Shown: positions 40,014-49,112, numbered from the stretch's first letter. The stretch is 64,000 nucleotides of DNA from Lysobacter sp. (GCA_011526085.1 WYBC01000035.1:62001-126000), one strand, 5' to 3'. Notes: generated by a model not told the origin, from the sequence alone. Program-made: numbers and translations.

Positions 40014-40057
40014 AAGACGCGTTCGGCCCACAGGGGACGTCGTGGAGATCGAGCTCG

Positions 40058-40120
40058 AAGATCGGCCGTGCGGATCGTCCTTGAAGATCCGCTGCCGACA
40101 TCCGCCGCAAAGATCCGCTG
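40058..40120 (+). repeat. Imperfect 26-base tandem motif upstream of mfd
   Basis: AAGATCSG recurs at 40058, 40084 and 40110, exactly 26 bases apart. The second and third copies share AAGATCCGCTG. The last copy runs into TTAAAAT just before the mfd start. The role is unknown. Confidence 0.6.
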
Positions 40121-40136
40121 TTAAAATCGGCGGCTC

Positions 40137-43100
40137 ATGTCCGACGCCTCTTTCCTCGCCCGGCTCCTGCCGAAACCGGGCCAATCGCGCGCCTGGTGGC
40201 GCATGCCCGCCAGCGCCAGCGCACTGGCGTGGACCCTCGCACGGCTGGCGCGCAGCCACGATGCGCCGCTGCTCGCGGTGGCCCGCGACAACCAGTCCGC
40301 GCACCAGCTCGAACAGGATCTGCGCACGCTGATCGGCCGCGACGATGCGGTGCCGGTGCTGCATTTCCCCGACTGGGAAACCCTGCCCTACGACCAGTTC
40401 AGTCCGCATCCGGACATCGTCTCGCAGCGACTCGCGGCCCTGCACCGGCTGCCCGCGCTGCGTCGCGGCGTGGTGGTGGTGCCGGTGCAGACGCTGATGC
40501 AGCGGCTGGCGCCGTTGTCGCATCTGGTCGGCGGCAGTTTCGACGTGAAGGTCGGCCAGCGGATGGACATGGACGCCGAGAAGCGGCGTCTGGAAGGCGC
40601 CGGTTACCGCAACGTCCCGCAGGTGTTCGATCCCGGCGACTTCGCGGTGCGCGGCGGTCTGCTCGACATCTATCCGATGGGCGCCGACGAGCCCTATCGC
40701 ATCGAACTGCTGGACGACGAGATCGAGACGATCCGGGCCTTCGATCCGGAATCGCAGCGTTCGCTGGAGAAATACGCGTCGGTGGAACTGCTGCCGGGCC
40801 GCGAAGTGCCGATCGAGGGCGACGCGCTGCGGCGCGCGATGGATACACTGCGCGACCGTTTCGACATCGACACCCGGCGCAGCGGCCTGTTCCAGGACCT
40901 CAAGGCCGGACTCACCCCGGCCGGCATCGAGTATTACCTGCCGCTGTTCTTCGATCGCACCGCGATGCTGTTCGACTATCTCGCCGCCGACGCCCTGCCG
41001 GTGCTCGGCGAGGGCGTGCAGGAAGCCGCGGACCACTTCTGGCGCAGCACCGGAGAGCGCTACGAACAACGGCGCCACGATATCGAACGGCCGCTGCTGC
41101 CGCCTGACGAACTGTACATTCCGCCGGACGCGCTGCGCGAAACCCTGAACCGCACGCGGCGCATCGAAGTCTGCGGCGACACGCATCCGCGCCGCGACGA
41201 AGCGCTGGCCATCGGCGTGCAGCCGGCACCCGATCTGCCGCTGATGGCGAAGGATGCCGAGCCGGCCGCGGCGCTGAAATCTTTCCTGTCCTCGTATCCC
41301 GGCCGCGTGCTGGTCGCGGCGGATTCCGCCGGTCGCCGCGAGGCCCTGCTGGAAACCGTTCGCGCCGCCGAGCTGCGGCCGCAGGTCGTCGCCGACTTTC
41401 CTGCATTCCACGCCGCACCCGCGGGAGGTGAACGCCTGTTCGTCGCGGTCGCGCCGCTGGACAACGGCTTCGGCGTCGACGCCACGGCAGAGGACGGCAC
41501 GCTGCCGTGGATCGTCGTCACCGAGCGCCAGCTGTTCCCCGAGCGCGCATCGCAGCCGCGCCGGCGGCGGCGCGCGGGACGCGAGCCGGAAGCGATCATC
41601 CGCGATCTCGGCGAACTCAGCGAAGGCGCGCCGGTGGTCCACGAAGACCACGGCGTCGGCCGCTACCGCGGACTGGTGACGCTGGAAGCCGGCGGGCAGA
41701 CCGGCGAATACCTCGACATCGAATACGCCAAGGGCGACCGGCTGTACGTGCCGGTCACGCAGTTGCATCTGGTCAGCCGCTATTCCGGCGCCTCGCCCGA
41801 AACCGCCCCGCTGCATTCGCTGGGCGGCGAAGCCTGGAGCAAGGCGAAGCGGAAGGCCGCGGAAAAAGTCCGCGACGTGGCCGCGGAACTGCTCGAAATC
41901 CAGGCCAAGCGCCACGCCCGCGCCGGTCTGGCGCTGGATGTCGACCGCGGCATCTACGAACCGTTCGCGGCGACCTTTCCGTTCGAGGAAACGCCGGACC
42001 AGCTCGCCGCGATCGAAGCCGTGCTGCGCGACCTGTCGTCGTCGCGACCGATGGATCGCGTGGTCTGCGGCGACGTGGGCTTCGGCAAGACCGAAGTCGC
42101 GGTGCGCGCGGCGTTCGCCGCCGCCATCGCCGGCAAACAGGTCGCGGTGCTGGTGCCGACCACGCTGCTGGCCGAGCAGCACTACCGCAATTTCCGCGAC
42201 CGTTTCGCGGACTGGCCGCTGAAGGTCGAAGTGCTGTCGCGCTTCAAATCGACCAAGGAGATCAAGGCCGAACTGGAGAAGGTGGCGGACGGCCGCATCG
42301 ACGTGATCGTCGGCACCCACCGTCTGCTGCAGCCGGACGTGAAATTCAAGGATCTCGGCCTGGTCATCGTCGACGAGGAGCAGCGCTTCGGCGTGCGCCA
42401 GAAGGAAGCGCTGAAGGCGCTGCGCGCCGACGTGCATCTGCTCACGCTCACCGCGACGCCGATTCCGCGCACCCTGAACATGGCGATGACCGGGCTGCGC
42501 GACCTGTCGATCATCGCGACCCCGCCGGCGCACCGGCTCGCCGTGCAGACCTTCGTCGTGCCCTGGGACGACAACCAGTTGCGCGAAGCCTTCCAGCGCG
42601 AGCTCGCGCGCGGCGGCCAGGTGTATTTCCTGCACAACGACGTCGAAAGCATCGGCCGCATGCAGCGCGAACTCGAAGCGCTGGTGCCCGACGCGCGCAT
42701 CGGCATCGCCCACGGCCAGATGCCCGAGCGCGAGCTGGAACGGGTGATGCTCGATTTCCACAAGCAGCGTTTCAACGTGCTGCTGTGCTCGACCATCATC
42801 GAATCGGGCATCGACATCCCGAACGCCAACACCATCATCATCAACCGCGCCGACAAGTTCGGCCTCGCGCAGCTGCACCAGTTGCGCGGCCGCGTCGGCC
42901 GTTCGCACCATCGCGCCTACGCCTATCTGGTCATTCTCGACGGCCGCACGATCACCGCCGACGCGCGCAAGCGGCTGGAAGCGATCGCCTCGATGGACGA
43001 ACTCGGCGCCGGCTTCACGCTGTCGACGCACGACCTCGAAATCCGCGGCGCCGGCGAACTGCTCGGCGAAGACCAGAGCGGCCAGATGGCGGAGGTCGGC

Positions 43101-43643
43101 TTCTCGCTCTACACCGAACTGCTCGAACGCGCGGTGCGCAGCATCCGCCAGGGCAAACTGCCGGGCGTGGACAGCCTCGGTCTGGATCTGGACGAACAGC
43201 GCGGCGCCGATATCGAACTGAACGTGCCGACCCTGATTCCGGACGATTACCTGGCCGACGTGCACACGCGGCTCACGCTGTACAAGCGTGTGAGCAGCGC
43301 GCGCAGCGCCGACGACCTGCGCGAGCTGCAGGTGGAAATGATCGATCGTTTCGGCCTGCTGCCGGACCCGGCGAAGCATCTGTTCGCCGCGGCGGAACTG
43401 AAGCTCGAAGCCACCGCGCTGGGCATCCGCAAACTGGATCTCGGCGCCGCCGGCGGACGGATCCAGTTCGTCGAAAAACCGAATGTCGATCCGATGTCGG
43501 TGATCCGGCTCATCCAGGGCCAGCCGAAGCACTACCAGATGGACGGTCCCGACAAGCTGCGGATCAAGCTCGATCTGCCCGATGCCGCCACCCGCCTGCA
43601 GGCCGCCCGAGGCCTGTTCGCCACCCTGAGGCCGAACGCATGA
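40137..43643 (+). CDS. mfd: Transcription-repair coupling factor
   Basis: Mfd removes RNA polymerase stalled at DNA damage and recruits UvrA. The 1168-residue protein has the full set of domains. These are UvrB-like D1/D2 at the N terminus (DNQSAHQLEQDLRTL), the RNA-polymerase-interacting domain (VHEDHGVGRYRGL, about 500), the SF2 translocase with Walker A GDVGFGKTE near 645-653 and IVDEEQRFG near 744, the RecG-like TRG motif, and a C-terminal D7. Its length is near E. coli (1148). The stop overlaps the phosphatase start (ATGA). Confidence 0.96.
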   Translation: MSDASFLARLLPKPGQSRAWWRMPASASALAWTLARLARSHDAPLLAVARDNQSAHQLEQDLRTLIGRDDAVPVLHFPDWETLPYDQFSPHPDIVSQRLAALHRLPALRRGVVVVPVQTLMQRLAPLSHLVGGSFDVKVGQRMDMDAEKRRLEGAGYRNVPQVFDPGDFAVRGGLLDIYPMGADEPYRIELLDDEIETIRAFDPESQRSLEKYASVELLPGREVPIEGDALRRAMDTLRDRFDIDTRRSGLFQDLKAGLTPAGIEYYLPLFFDRTAMLFDYLAADALPVLGEGVQEAADHFWRSTGERYEQRRHDIERPLLPPDELYIPPDALRETLNRTRRIEVCGDTHPRRDEALAIGVQPAPDLPLMAKDAEPAAALKSFLSSYPGRVLVAADSAGRREALLETVRAAELRPQVVADFPAFHAAPAGGERLFVAVAPLDNGFGVDATAEDGTLPWIVVTERQLFPERASQPRRRRRAGREPEAIIRDLGELSEGAPVVHEDHGVGRYRGLVTLEAGGQTGEYLDIEYAKGDRLYVPVTQLHLVSRYSGASPETAPLHSLGGEAWSKAKRKAAEKVRDVAAELLEIQAKRHARAGLALDVDRGIYEPFAATFPFEETPDQLAAIEAVLRDLSSSRPMDRVVCGDVGFGKTEVAVRAAFAAAIAGKQVAVLVPTTLLAEQHYRNFRDRFADWPLKVEVLSRFKSTKEIKAELEKVADGRIDVIVGTHRLLQPDVKFKDLGLVIVDEEQRFGVRQKEALKALRADVHLLTLTATPIPRTLNMAMTGLRDLSIIATPPAHRLAVQTFVVPWDDNQLREAFQRELARGGQVYFLHNDVESIGRMQRELEALVPDARIGIAHGQMPERELERVMLDFHKQRFNVLLCSTIIESGIDIPNANTIIINRADKFGLAQLHQLRGRVGRSHHRAYAYLVILDGRTITADARKRLEAIASMDELGAGFTLSTHDLEIRGAGELLGEDQSGQMAEVGFSLYTELLERAVRSIRQGKLPGVDSLGLDLDEQRGADIELNVPTLIPDDYLADVHTRLTLYKRVSSARSADDLRELQVEMIDRFGLLPDPAKHLFAAAELKLEATALGIRKLDLGAAGGRIQFVEKPNVDPMSVIRLIQGQPKHYQMDGPDKLRIKLDLPDAATRLQAARGLFATLRPNA

Positions 43644-44167
43644 CCCGTCCACGCCGGTTTCTCGCACTCTCGCTGGTGTTCATCGCCGCCTGCGCGTCGC
43701 AGGGTGGCAGCGGCGAACGCCCGGCCGCAACGGGCGGGACGCATTTCGTGCTTGTCCGTCATGCCGAGAAGGCGAACGACGACCCGAAAGATCCGTCGCT
43801 GAGCGAGGCCGGCATGGCGCGCGCCGCGCGACTGGCGGATGCGCTCGCGGATACGCCGTTGGCGGCCGCGTACGCGACCGCCTATCGCCGCACCCGATCG
43901 ACCGCCGCACCCGCCGCAGCCCGTCAAGGCATCGCGGTGACGACCTACGATGCATCGCGGCCCGCCGCCGAATTCGCCGCCGCGCTGCGGCAGGCCCATG
44001 CCGGTCGAACGGTGCTGGTCGTCGGCCACAGCAATACGATGCCGGCGCTGGCCGCGGCCCTGTGCGCATGCGAGGTCGCGCCGATGCGCGAGGACGAATT
44101 CGATCGTCGGATCGATATCAGGATCGCGGCCGACGGCCGCGTCTCGATGGAAGAACGGCGCGACTGA
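43640..44167 (+). CDS. Histidine phosphatase family lipoprotein
   Basis: The 175-residue protein has a lipoprotein signal ending FIAAC (Cys18) and a histidine-phosphatase fold with the catalytic VLVRHAEKAND and second histidine VVGHSNTMPALA. The RHAEK form of the RHG motif is common in SixA and broad-specificity exported phosphatases. It is translationally coupled to mfd but has no obvious repair role. It ends 31 bases from the convergent virB11 stop. Confidence 0.85.
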   Translation: MTRPRRFLALSLVFIAACASQGGSGERPAATGGTHFVLVRHAEKANDDPKDPSLSEAGMARAARLADALADTPLAAAYATAYRRTRSTAAPAAARQGIAVTTYDASRPAAEFAAALRQAHAGRTVLVVGHSNTMPALAAALCACEVAPMREDEFDRRIDIRIAADGRVSMEERRD

Positions 44168-44198
44168 AGCGCCGTGCCGGCCTCGATCGGAGCCGGCG

Positions 44199-45248
44199 TC
44201 AATCGCCGCTGGGAATGCCCAGCGAACGCCTGGGATCGAAATCGATGCCGGTGATGTAGCGGCGGCCGGCGTGCGCCTTGATGTGCACGACGATGTCGAT
44301 GGTCAGCATCAGCAGACGCTTGATCACCGCGAACTCGAGACCGGAACCTTCGTTGGAGGCTTTCACCATCAGCGCGAGCTGGTCCCAGGTCTGGGCCGTG
44401 CTGCCGGCATGGCAACTGGTGATCGAACCCGGGTGACCGGACGCGCAATTGCGGATGAAGTAGAACGCTTCGTCGCCGCGCAACTCGGCCAGGATGATCC
44501 GGTCGGGCTTCATGCGGAGACAGGCCTCCATGCAGCTTTTCGCGGTCACGTTGCTCGCGCTCTGGCCGCCCTTGGAATACAGCAGATGCACGATGTTCGG
44601 CTGTTCGATGAACAGTTCGCGGGCGTCCTCGATGGTCACCAGCCGCTCTTCGTGCGGAATATGGCCGACCAGCGATTTCATGAACGTGGTCTTGCCGCTG
44701 CCGGTGGCGCCGGCGACGACGATGTTCTTCTTGTAGGAAACGGCCTTCTTGAAGAATTCGGCGTAGTCGCGGTCCGCGCGCAACGCCAGCAGTTCCTTGT
44801 CCTGTTCGCTGACTTCCGGCGCGCCTTCGAGGATCTGCTTGAAGAAGCCGCTTTCCTCGTAGCTCTGCAGGGTGAAGTTGCGCTTGGCCGGAAGACGGAT
44901 CGTGATCGAGACCTTGCCCGCATCGCAGGCCGGCGGAATCACGAACTGGGCGCGCTGCCCGGTGGGAAAGGTCAGCGAGACCACCGGGTCGACGTCGGTG
45001 ATGCGCTGACCGGTATTGCTTTCGTTGACCACCGCGGTACAGAACTGCCGCGCCCGCTCGAAGGTCAGCGACGGCACTTCGATGTGCTGCCAGCCCTTGT
45101 TGGTTTCCAGGTACAACTCGCCGGGCCGGTTGATGCAGATTTCGGTGACTTCCGGGGAACTCATGTAGTCCAGGATGCCCAGCACGCTGTACTGGTATTC
45201 CAGGAAGTCGTTGGAAACGTTGGCGATCGGTGAGTTGTCGATATCCAT
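44199..45248 (-). CDS. virB11: Type IV secretion ATPase VirB11
   Basis: VirB11 is the hexameric ATPase that powers and switches the type IV secretion channel at the inner membrane. The 349-residue protein has Walker A GATGSGKTTF (180-189), the Asp box VTIEDAREL, Walker B IILAELRGDE and the His box GHPGSITSCHAGS (271-283). The N-terminal domain includes ICINRPGELYLE. It is the last gene of the virB7-B11 block, 178 bases after virB10 with two hairpins between. The virB1-B6 genes that follow in Xanthomonas citri are absent here. Confidence 0.94.
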   Translation of the reverse strand: MDIDNSPIANVSNDFLEYQYSVLGILDYMSSPEVTEICINRPGELYLETNKGWQHIEVPSLTFERARQFCTAVVNESNTGQRITDVDPVVSLTFPTGQRAQFVIPPACDAGKVSITIRLPAKRNFTLQSYEESGFFKQILEGAPEVSEQDKELLALRADRDYAEFFKKAVSYKKNIVVAGATGSGKTTFMKSLVGHIPHEERLVTIEDARELFIEQPNIVHLLYSKGGQSASNVTAKSCMEACLRMKPDRIILAELRGDEAFYFIRNCASGHPGSITSCHAGSTAQTWDQLALMVKASNEGSGLEFAVIKRLLMLTIDIVVHIKAHAGRRYITGIDFDPRRSLGIPSGD

Positions 45249-45355
45249 GCAGGGCGCTGTCGGGTAGTGGAGCAACGCAGAACGATTCGGCGTCGTGGCG
45301 ATGCGGCGATGCGCCGCACCCGGATCGATCGTCAGGACGACCGTACAAGCGGAAA

Positions 45356-45410
45356 CGGGTTCGGAGCGACCGAACCCGCGACCGGCGGGCAGGTCCGGAT
45401 GGACCTGCCC
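45356..45410 (-). terminator. Two hairpins between virB10 and virB11
   Basis: On the minus strand after virB10 comes a perfect 10-base stem GGGCAGGTCC/GGACCTGCCC (45387-45410), then a nine-base stem CGGGTTCGG/CCGAACCCG (45356-45378) followed by TTTCCGCTT. They could attenuate or partly terminate before virB11. Confidence 0.55.
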
Positions 45411-45426
45411 GAGGATGGCCCGTCGA

Positions 45427-46740
45427 TCAGCGGCGTGCGATCACGCCGGAGAAATCGACGTCCTGGGCGACGTAGATGTTCAGCACCGTGCCCTGGTTGA
45501 TGGTCACGGTGGCCGGACGCGACATCGCCTTGTTCAACGCCTGATTGGCGAGGCGCTCCATAGTCTTCGCGGTGTTGCTCTCGAAGGGCTGGGTGACGAT
45601 GTTGCCGCCGGTGGTGACCGAATCCGTCTGCGGGCCTTCTTCCGCCGCGTAGTACTTGAAGGCGTCGCTGATCAGGCTGATCATCAGCGCCGAACTCATG
45701 CGGCTGAACCAGTGCGCGTTGTAGTCGCCCGGATGGCCGGCACCGCCGAGGTTGTCGACGCCCGGACCTTCGAGCACCACGTCCAGACCGGTCGGGGTGG
45801 TGATGCGATCCCAGACGACGGCGACGCGCGGGCCCTTCGGCTCGCCCTGGTAGCGGCCCAGCGCCTTCGAGCCCTTCGGCAGCAGCAGACGGCGACCGTT
45901 GATGGAGTAAACCGGCTCGGTGACGATGCAGGAAGTGAAGCCGTCGACGTCGGTGATGATGCGGGTCTCGAGCACGCAGCGGATGTAGGTGCCGCGCACC
46001 AGCAGCGTGTCCGGATTGCGCAGGTACTGCGCGATGCTGACCTTGTTGCCGCCGTCGCGGGCCTGTGCCGCCGCCTGCGGCGGGCCGCCCGCGGCCTGCT
46101 GCTGGGCGCTCTGCAGATTGCCGAGCATGGCGTTCAGCACCGGATCGTTGGCCTGACCGCCCGCGGTCGCGCCGCCGTAGCCGCCACGACCGCTGTCGGT
46201 CATGCCCATGCGGCGCTCGGCCAGGGTCGGACCCTGCGGTTCCGGCGGACCCGCATCGCGATACTCATCGCGCTCGGGACGACGGTTGTCGGCCTGGCGC
46301 GCGGGTTCTTCCGGCGGCAGCGGCGGCAGTTCCTGCACCGGCACCGGCTGCGGTTCCGGCTGCACGTCGGCGAAGTCCGGGCCACCCGGTTGCCCGGCAC
46401 CCTTGGGCAGGTCGGGGATGACGACCTTTTCTTCCTTCGGCTTCTTGACGTCCTCGTCCTTGTCGGAACTGGCGTTCTTGATGACGATCAACGTCATCAG
46501 GATCAGCAGGCCGACGATACCGGCGAGGAACATCAGCGCCTTGCGGTTCATCTTCTGCGATTCGACCGACTTCAGCTGCGGTGCGCCGGCATCGAGATTC
46601 GGCTGCTGCGACGGCTGCTGCTGTGCGGCGTAATAGGGATTGCTCCCCTGCGCGTTGGGATCGTAGCCCTGGCCCTGCGGATCGCCAGAGGAGTAGTCGC
46701 CGGACTGTCCCGGCGGATTCGGCGGGAAATTCTGGTTCAC
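45427..46740 (-). CDS. virB10: Type IV secretion core protein VirB10
   Basis: VirB10 spans both membranes and forms the core complex with VirB7 and VirB9. The 437-residue protein has a Gln/Pro-rich cytoplasmic tail (1-66), one membrane helix at about 69-87 (LMFLAGIVGLLILMTLIVI), and a proline-rich periplasmic linker (QPEPQPVPVQELPPLPPEE). The C-terminal TrbI barrel contains YLRNPDTLLVRGTYIRCVLE and KTMERLANQAL. Start overlaps the virB9 stop by four bases. Order and domain layout match the Xanthomonas antibacterial T4SS. Confidence 0.94.
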   Translation of the reverse strand: MNQNFPPNPPGQSGDYSSGDPQGQGYDPNAQGSNPYYAAQQQPSQQPNLDAGAPQLKSVESQKMNRKALMFLAGIVGLLILMTLIVIKNASSDKDEDVKKPKEEKVVIPDLPKGAGQPGGPDFADVQPEPQPVPVQELPPLPPEEPARQADNRRPERDEYRDAGPPEPQGPTLAERRMGMTDSGRGGYGGATAGGQANDPVLNAMLGNLQSAQQQAAGGPPQAAAQARDGGNKVSIAQYLRNPDTLLVRGTYIRCVLETRIITDVDGFTSCIVTEPVYSINGRRLLLPKGSKALGRYQGEPKGPRVAVVWDRITTPTGLDVVLEGPGVDNLGGAGHPGDYNAHWFSRMSSALMISLISDAFKYYAAEEGPQTDSVTTGGNIVTQPFESNTAKTMERLANQALNKAMSRPATVTINQGTVLNIYVAQDVDFSGVIARR

Positions 46741-47522
46741 TTTTGCTTGTTCCTACGCAGACCGACGACGTTCTTCCCGTGACGGACGACCAGGAAGGGA
46801 TAAGTGCCATGGACGACGAGGGTGTTGTCCTCGACGGTGGTGTTGACCAGGAAATCCTCGCCACCCTCACGCTCGCGGCCGAACACGGCCGGGAAATCGC
46901 CCGTGGGGAAGCGGTTGATGTTGTTGAACCGGATATAGGTGAACTGGCCGTCGTCGTACACGTTCACCGGCACCAGCCACTTGTTCTTGGTGCGGGTCGA
47001 ATACGAATAGTCGAAGTAGTAGGCGCGGGTCTTGTCGAGTTCGGTGTCGATCTCGCTTTGACGCGGCTTGGGACCACCCTTGGCCTCGGCCGCTGCGGCG
47101 GCGGAGAACACGGTGTTGTTCGGATAGCTGAAGGCGATCTTGTAATGCACGCCCGCACGCTTGGCCTGTTCCAGCGCCGTCCAGTCGGTCGCCACCACCT
47201 TCAGTTCGAAGAGATACGAGTGGGTCGCCGTGCGCACCATCATGTTGGTGTCGACGTCCACGTTCTTCGGCTTCAGGTAGAAGACGTTGTCGCGCCGGTT
47301 GAGCTCCCAGCCCGAATTGAAACCGGTGCTGTAGTCGAGGATGTCCTCGCTGGGGCTCAGTTCGATCTGGGTGGTGATGCCCAGACCGGTACGGACCTCG
47401 TAGATCCGGTCCGGCTCGTATTCGTACTCGACGATGACTTGCGCGAACGCCGGCATGGCGAGCGTCATCGACGCCAGCACGCACAGCAGGACCGCATAGC
47501 AAGAGCGATGCAAGCGACTCAT
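46737..47522 (-). CDS. virB9: Type IV secretion core protein VirB9
   Basis: VirB9 is the periplasmic/outer-membrane core protein that binds VirB7 and VirB10. The 261-residue product has a signal peptide cut after AMPAFA (about residue 27), an N-terminal domain starting VIVEYEYEPDRIYEVRTGLG, and a C-terminal beta domain with NKWLVPVNVYDDGQFTYIRF and VVHGTYPFLVVRHGKNVVGL. The CagX-type signature is clear. It overlaps both virB8 and virB10 by four bases, so the block is one operon. Confidence 0.94.
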   Translation of the reverse strand: MSRLHRSCYAVLLCVLASMTLAMPAFAQVIVEYEYEPDRIYEVRTGLGITTQIELSPSEDILDYSTGFNSGWELNRRDNVFYLKPKNVDVDTNMMVRTATHSYLFELKVVATDWTALEQAKRAGVHYKIAFSYPNNTVFSAAAAAEAKGGPKPRQSEIDTELDKTRAYYFDYSYSTRTKNKWLVPVNVYDDGQFTYIRFNNINRFPTGDFPAVFGREREGGEDFLVNTTVEDNTLVVHGTYPFLVVRHGKNVVGLRRNKQK

Positions 47523-48586
47523 CTGTTGCCTACTCCATTGACTTGATTGGGGGCCTGCACGGCCGGAGCCTGCGGCTGACCAGCCGGTACGGCACCGGCG
47601 GGAACGGCTGGATATTGCGGCTGGGCGGCGGGCGCGGTGCCCGGCGCGCCGAAGTCGGGCGCCGCCGGGTAGGCCTGCGCGCCTGCGGGCTGACCGGGGA
47701 CGGGCTGGCCCTGGACCGGCTGGCCCGGATAGGGCTGGCCGGGAACCGGCTGGCCGGGGACGGCCTGGCCCGGATAGGGCTGCGCGCCCGGCTGTACCGG
47801 ATAGCCCGCCGCCGGCACCTGCGGCTGCGCGGACACCGGATTTTCCACCGGAGGCGACGCCGAGAAGTCGTTGTCGAGCGTGTATTCCGTGACCTGGAAG
47901 CCGAGCGGATTGTTGTAGCGCTGCTTCTCGTCCATCGCCAGGTTCGGCTTGTAGGTGAATTCCAGCCGCGCGATCTTGCTGTCGATCGGCTTGGTGTCGC
48001 CGGTCTTCTTGTCGTATTCCACGCGCTGGAAACGCACGGTGGCGCTGTTGCGGGCGCTTTCGCCCTGGCCGCTGCGCTGGAGCTGGATGCTGAGGATCTT
48101 CACCCGGACCGCACGTTCCTTGCCGTACTTCTTGAACGGGCTGTCCGGGTTGTTGCCGGCATGGATCGCGGCATAGCCGTTGCGGACGTTCGGCGAGGAC
48201 ATCACGTTCACGAGATCCCAGTCGCGCAGATTCATCATCGCGACGTCGAAGGACTCGCGGGCGGTGATGTACTGGGCGACGTTGGCGCGGTTCAGCGCCT
48301 CGCTCTGGGTGATGCTGTTGGGGCTGCTGAAATCGCCGCGGAGGGTCGCGACGGTGGCCTGGCCGGTGAAGGCGTCGGCCATGATCAGGTAAGGCACTTC
48401 CTTCTTCAGCGGGAGGATGTACACGAAGCCGCCGAGCATGATCAGGACGATCAGGATCGAGGTCCAGGCGATCATCCACGCCCGCTTTTCGCTGCGGCGC
48501 GCGAGGTCGGCGATGCTGACCTCGAAATTGACGCCCTTCGCGGCGGTGTTGTCGATTTGTGGCGAATCTTTCTTCTTGCCGAACAT
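47519..48586 (-). CDS. virB8: Type IV secretion inner-membrane protein VirB8 with a long proline/glutamine tail
   Basis: VirB8 is a bitopic assembly factor of the T4SS. The 355-residue protein has a cytoplasmic N terminus and a membrane helix at 38-58 (MIAWTSILIVLIMLGGFVYI). The periplasmic NTF2-like domain (about 60-240) includes YITARESFDVAMMNLRDWDL and FTYKPNLAMDEKQRYNNPLG. About 110 extra C-terminal residues follow, rich in Pro, Gln and Ala, with pentapeptide repeats (PGQPV type). Plasmid VirB8 proteins are about 230 residues, so the tail is the unusual part. Confidence 0.92.
   Translation of the reverse strand: MFGKKKDSPQIDNTAAKGVNFEVSIADLARRSEKRAWMIAWTSILIVLIMLGGFVYILPLKKEVPYLIMADAFTGQATVATLRGDFSSPNSITQSEALNRANVAQYITARESFDVAMMNLRDWDLVNVMSSPNVRNGYAAIHAGNNPDSPFKKYGKERAVRVKILSIQLQRSGQGESARNSATVRFQRVEYDKKTGDTKPIDSKIARLEFTYKPNLAMDEKQRYNNPLGFQVTEYTLDNDFSASPPVENPVSAQPQVPAAGYPVQPGAQPYPGQAVPGQPVPGQPYPGQPVQGQPVPGQPAGAQAYPAAPDFGAPGTAPAAQPQYPAVPAGAVPAGQPQAPAVQAPNQVNGVGNR
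47687..47782 (-). repeat. Tandem 15-base repeats encoding PGQPV-type pentapeptides in virB8
   Basis: About six to seven consecutive 15-base units encode variants of PGQPV, PGQPY and QGQPV (residues about 269-300). Such a tract can expand or shrink by slippage. Confidence 0.85.
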
Positions 48587-48680
48587 TGTGGCGCCTGTAT
48601 TCCGGATGTCTGGTAAGGAGCGTGACGGAGCGGCTTGCGGCGAACGCCCCGATGCGTGGGGCGCGCCGCGCCGTCGGCGA

Positions 48681-49112
48681 TCAGCGGGCCGCGCCGCCGC
48701 CGGCGTCGCCGGAGGAAATGCGCACGACGATCTCGTTGCCGCTCACGCCGATCGAGACCTGCTGGGACGCGTAGGCCGCATTCAGCTGCGACAGCGCCTC
48801 CTGCAGGCTCGGCGTGCGGATCTCGGCGACCGCGGAATACAGCGTGTAATCCATCGGATGACGATAGGTCAGGACCATGTTGGAGTCGTCGGCCCAGCGC
48901 TCGAGCATGTTCTTGAGCGTGCGGTCCATCGGCGACGCGTAGAAGAGGTAGGCGTCCTGCAGCGGAATGGCCTGGGTCTCTTCCGAGAAGCGGTTGATGT
49001 TCTTCCAGCGTCCGCCGAAGTCCGGTGCCGGACGCGTGGCGCAGCTGGACAGCGCGAGCGCGAGCGCGGCGCCGAGCAGGAGTTTGGTCAGGATCGAGAT
49101 TGGATATTTCAC
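48681..49112 (-). CDS. virB7: Type IV secretion lipoprotein VirB7 with C-terminal N0-like domain
   Basis: VirB7 anchors the core complex in the outer membrane. The 143-residue product starts at a GTG, has a lipoprotein signal with lipobox LSSC (Cys24), then the VirB9-binding linker APDFGGRWKNINRF. After it comes a globular domain of about 90 residues (PMDRTLKNMLERWADDSNM, IRTPSLQEALSQLNAAYA). Classic VirB7 proteins are about 45-55 residues; the added N0-like domain is the hallmark of the Xanthomonas T4SS VirB7. It is the first gene of the block, 94 bases before virB8. Confidence 0.9.
   Translation of the reverse strand: MKYPISILTKLLLGAALALALSSCATRPAPDFGGRWKNINRFSEETQAIPLQDAYLFYASPMDRTLKNMLERWADDSNMVLTYRHPMDYTLYSAVAEIRTPSLQEALSQLNAAYASQQVSIGVSGNEIVVRISSGDAGGGAAR

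Noticed and set aside
39456-43667. A 1403-residue minus-strand open frame opposite mfd
   Set aside because: It mirrors the codon pattern of the real mfd gene, has biased low-complexity composition and no recognisable domain; a normal antisense shadow in high-GC DNA.
47687-47782. CRISPR-like array
   Set aside because: The tandem units are contiguous 15-base coding repeats without spacers, inside virB8.
44199-49112. Integrative conjugative element
   Set aside because: virB genes are present but there is no relaxase, integrase, attachment-site pair or tRNA-adjacent insertion, so the block fits a chromosomal effector-secretion system instead.
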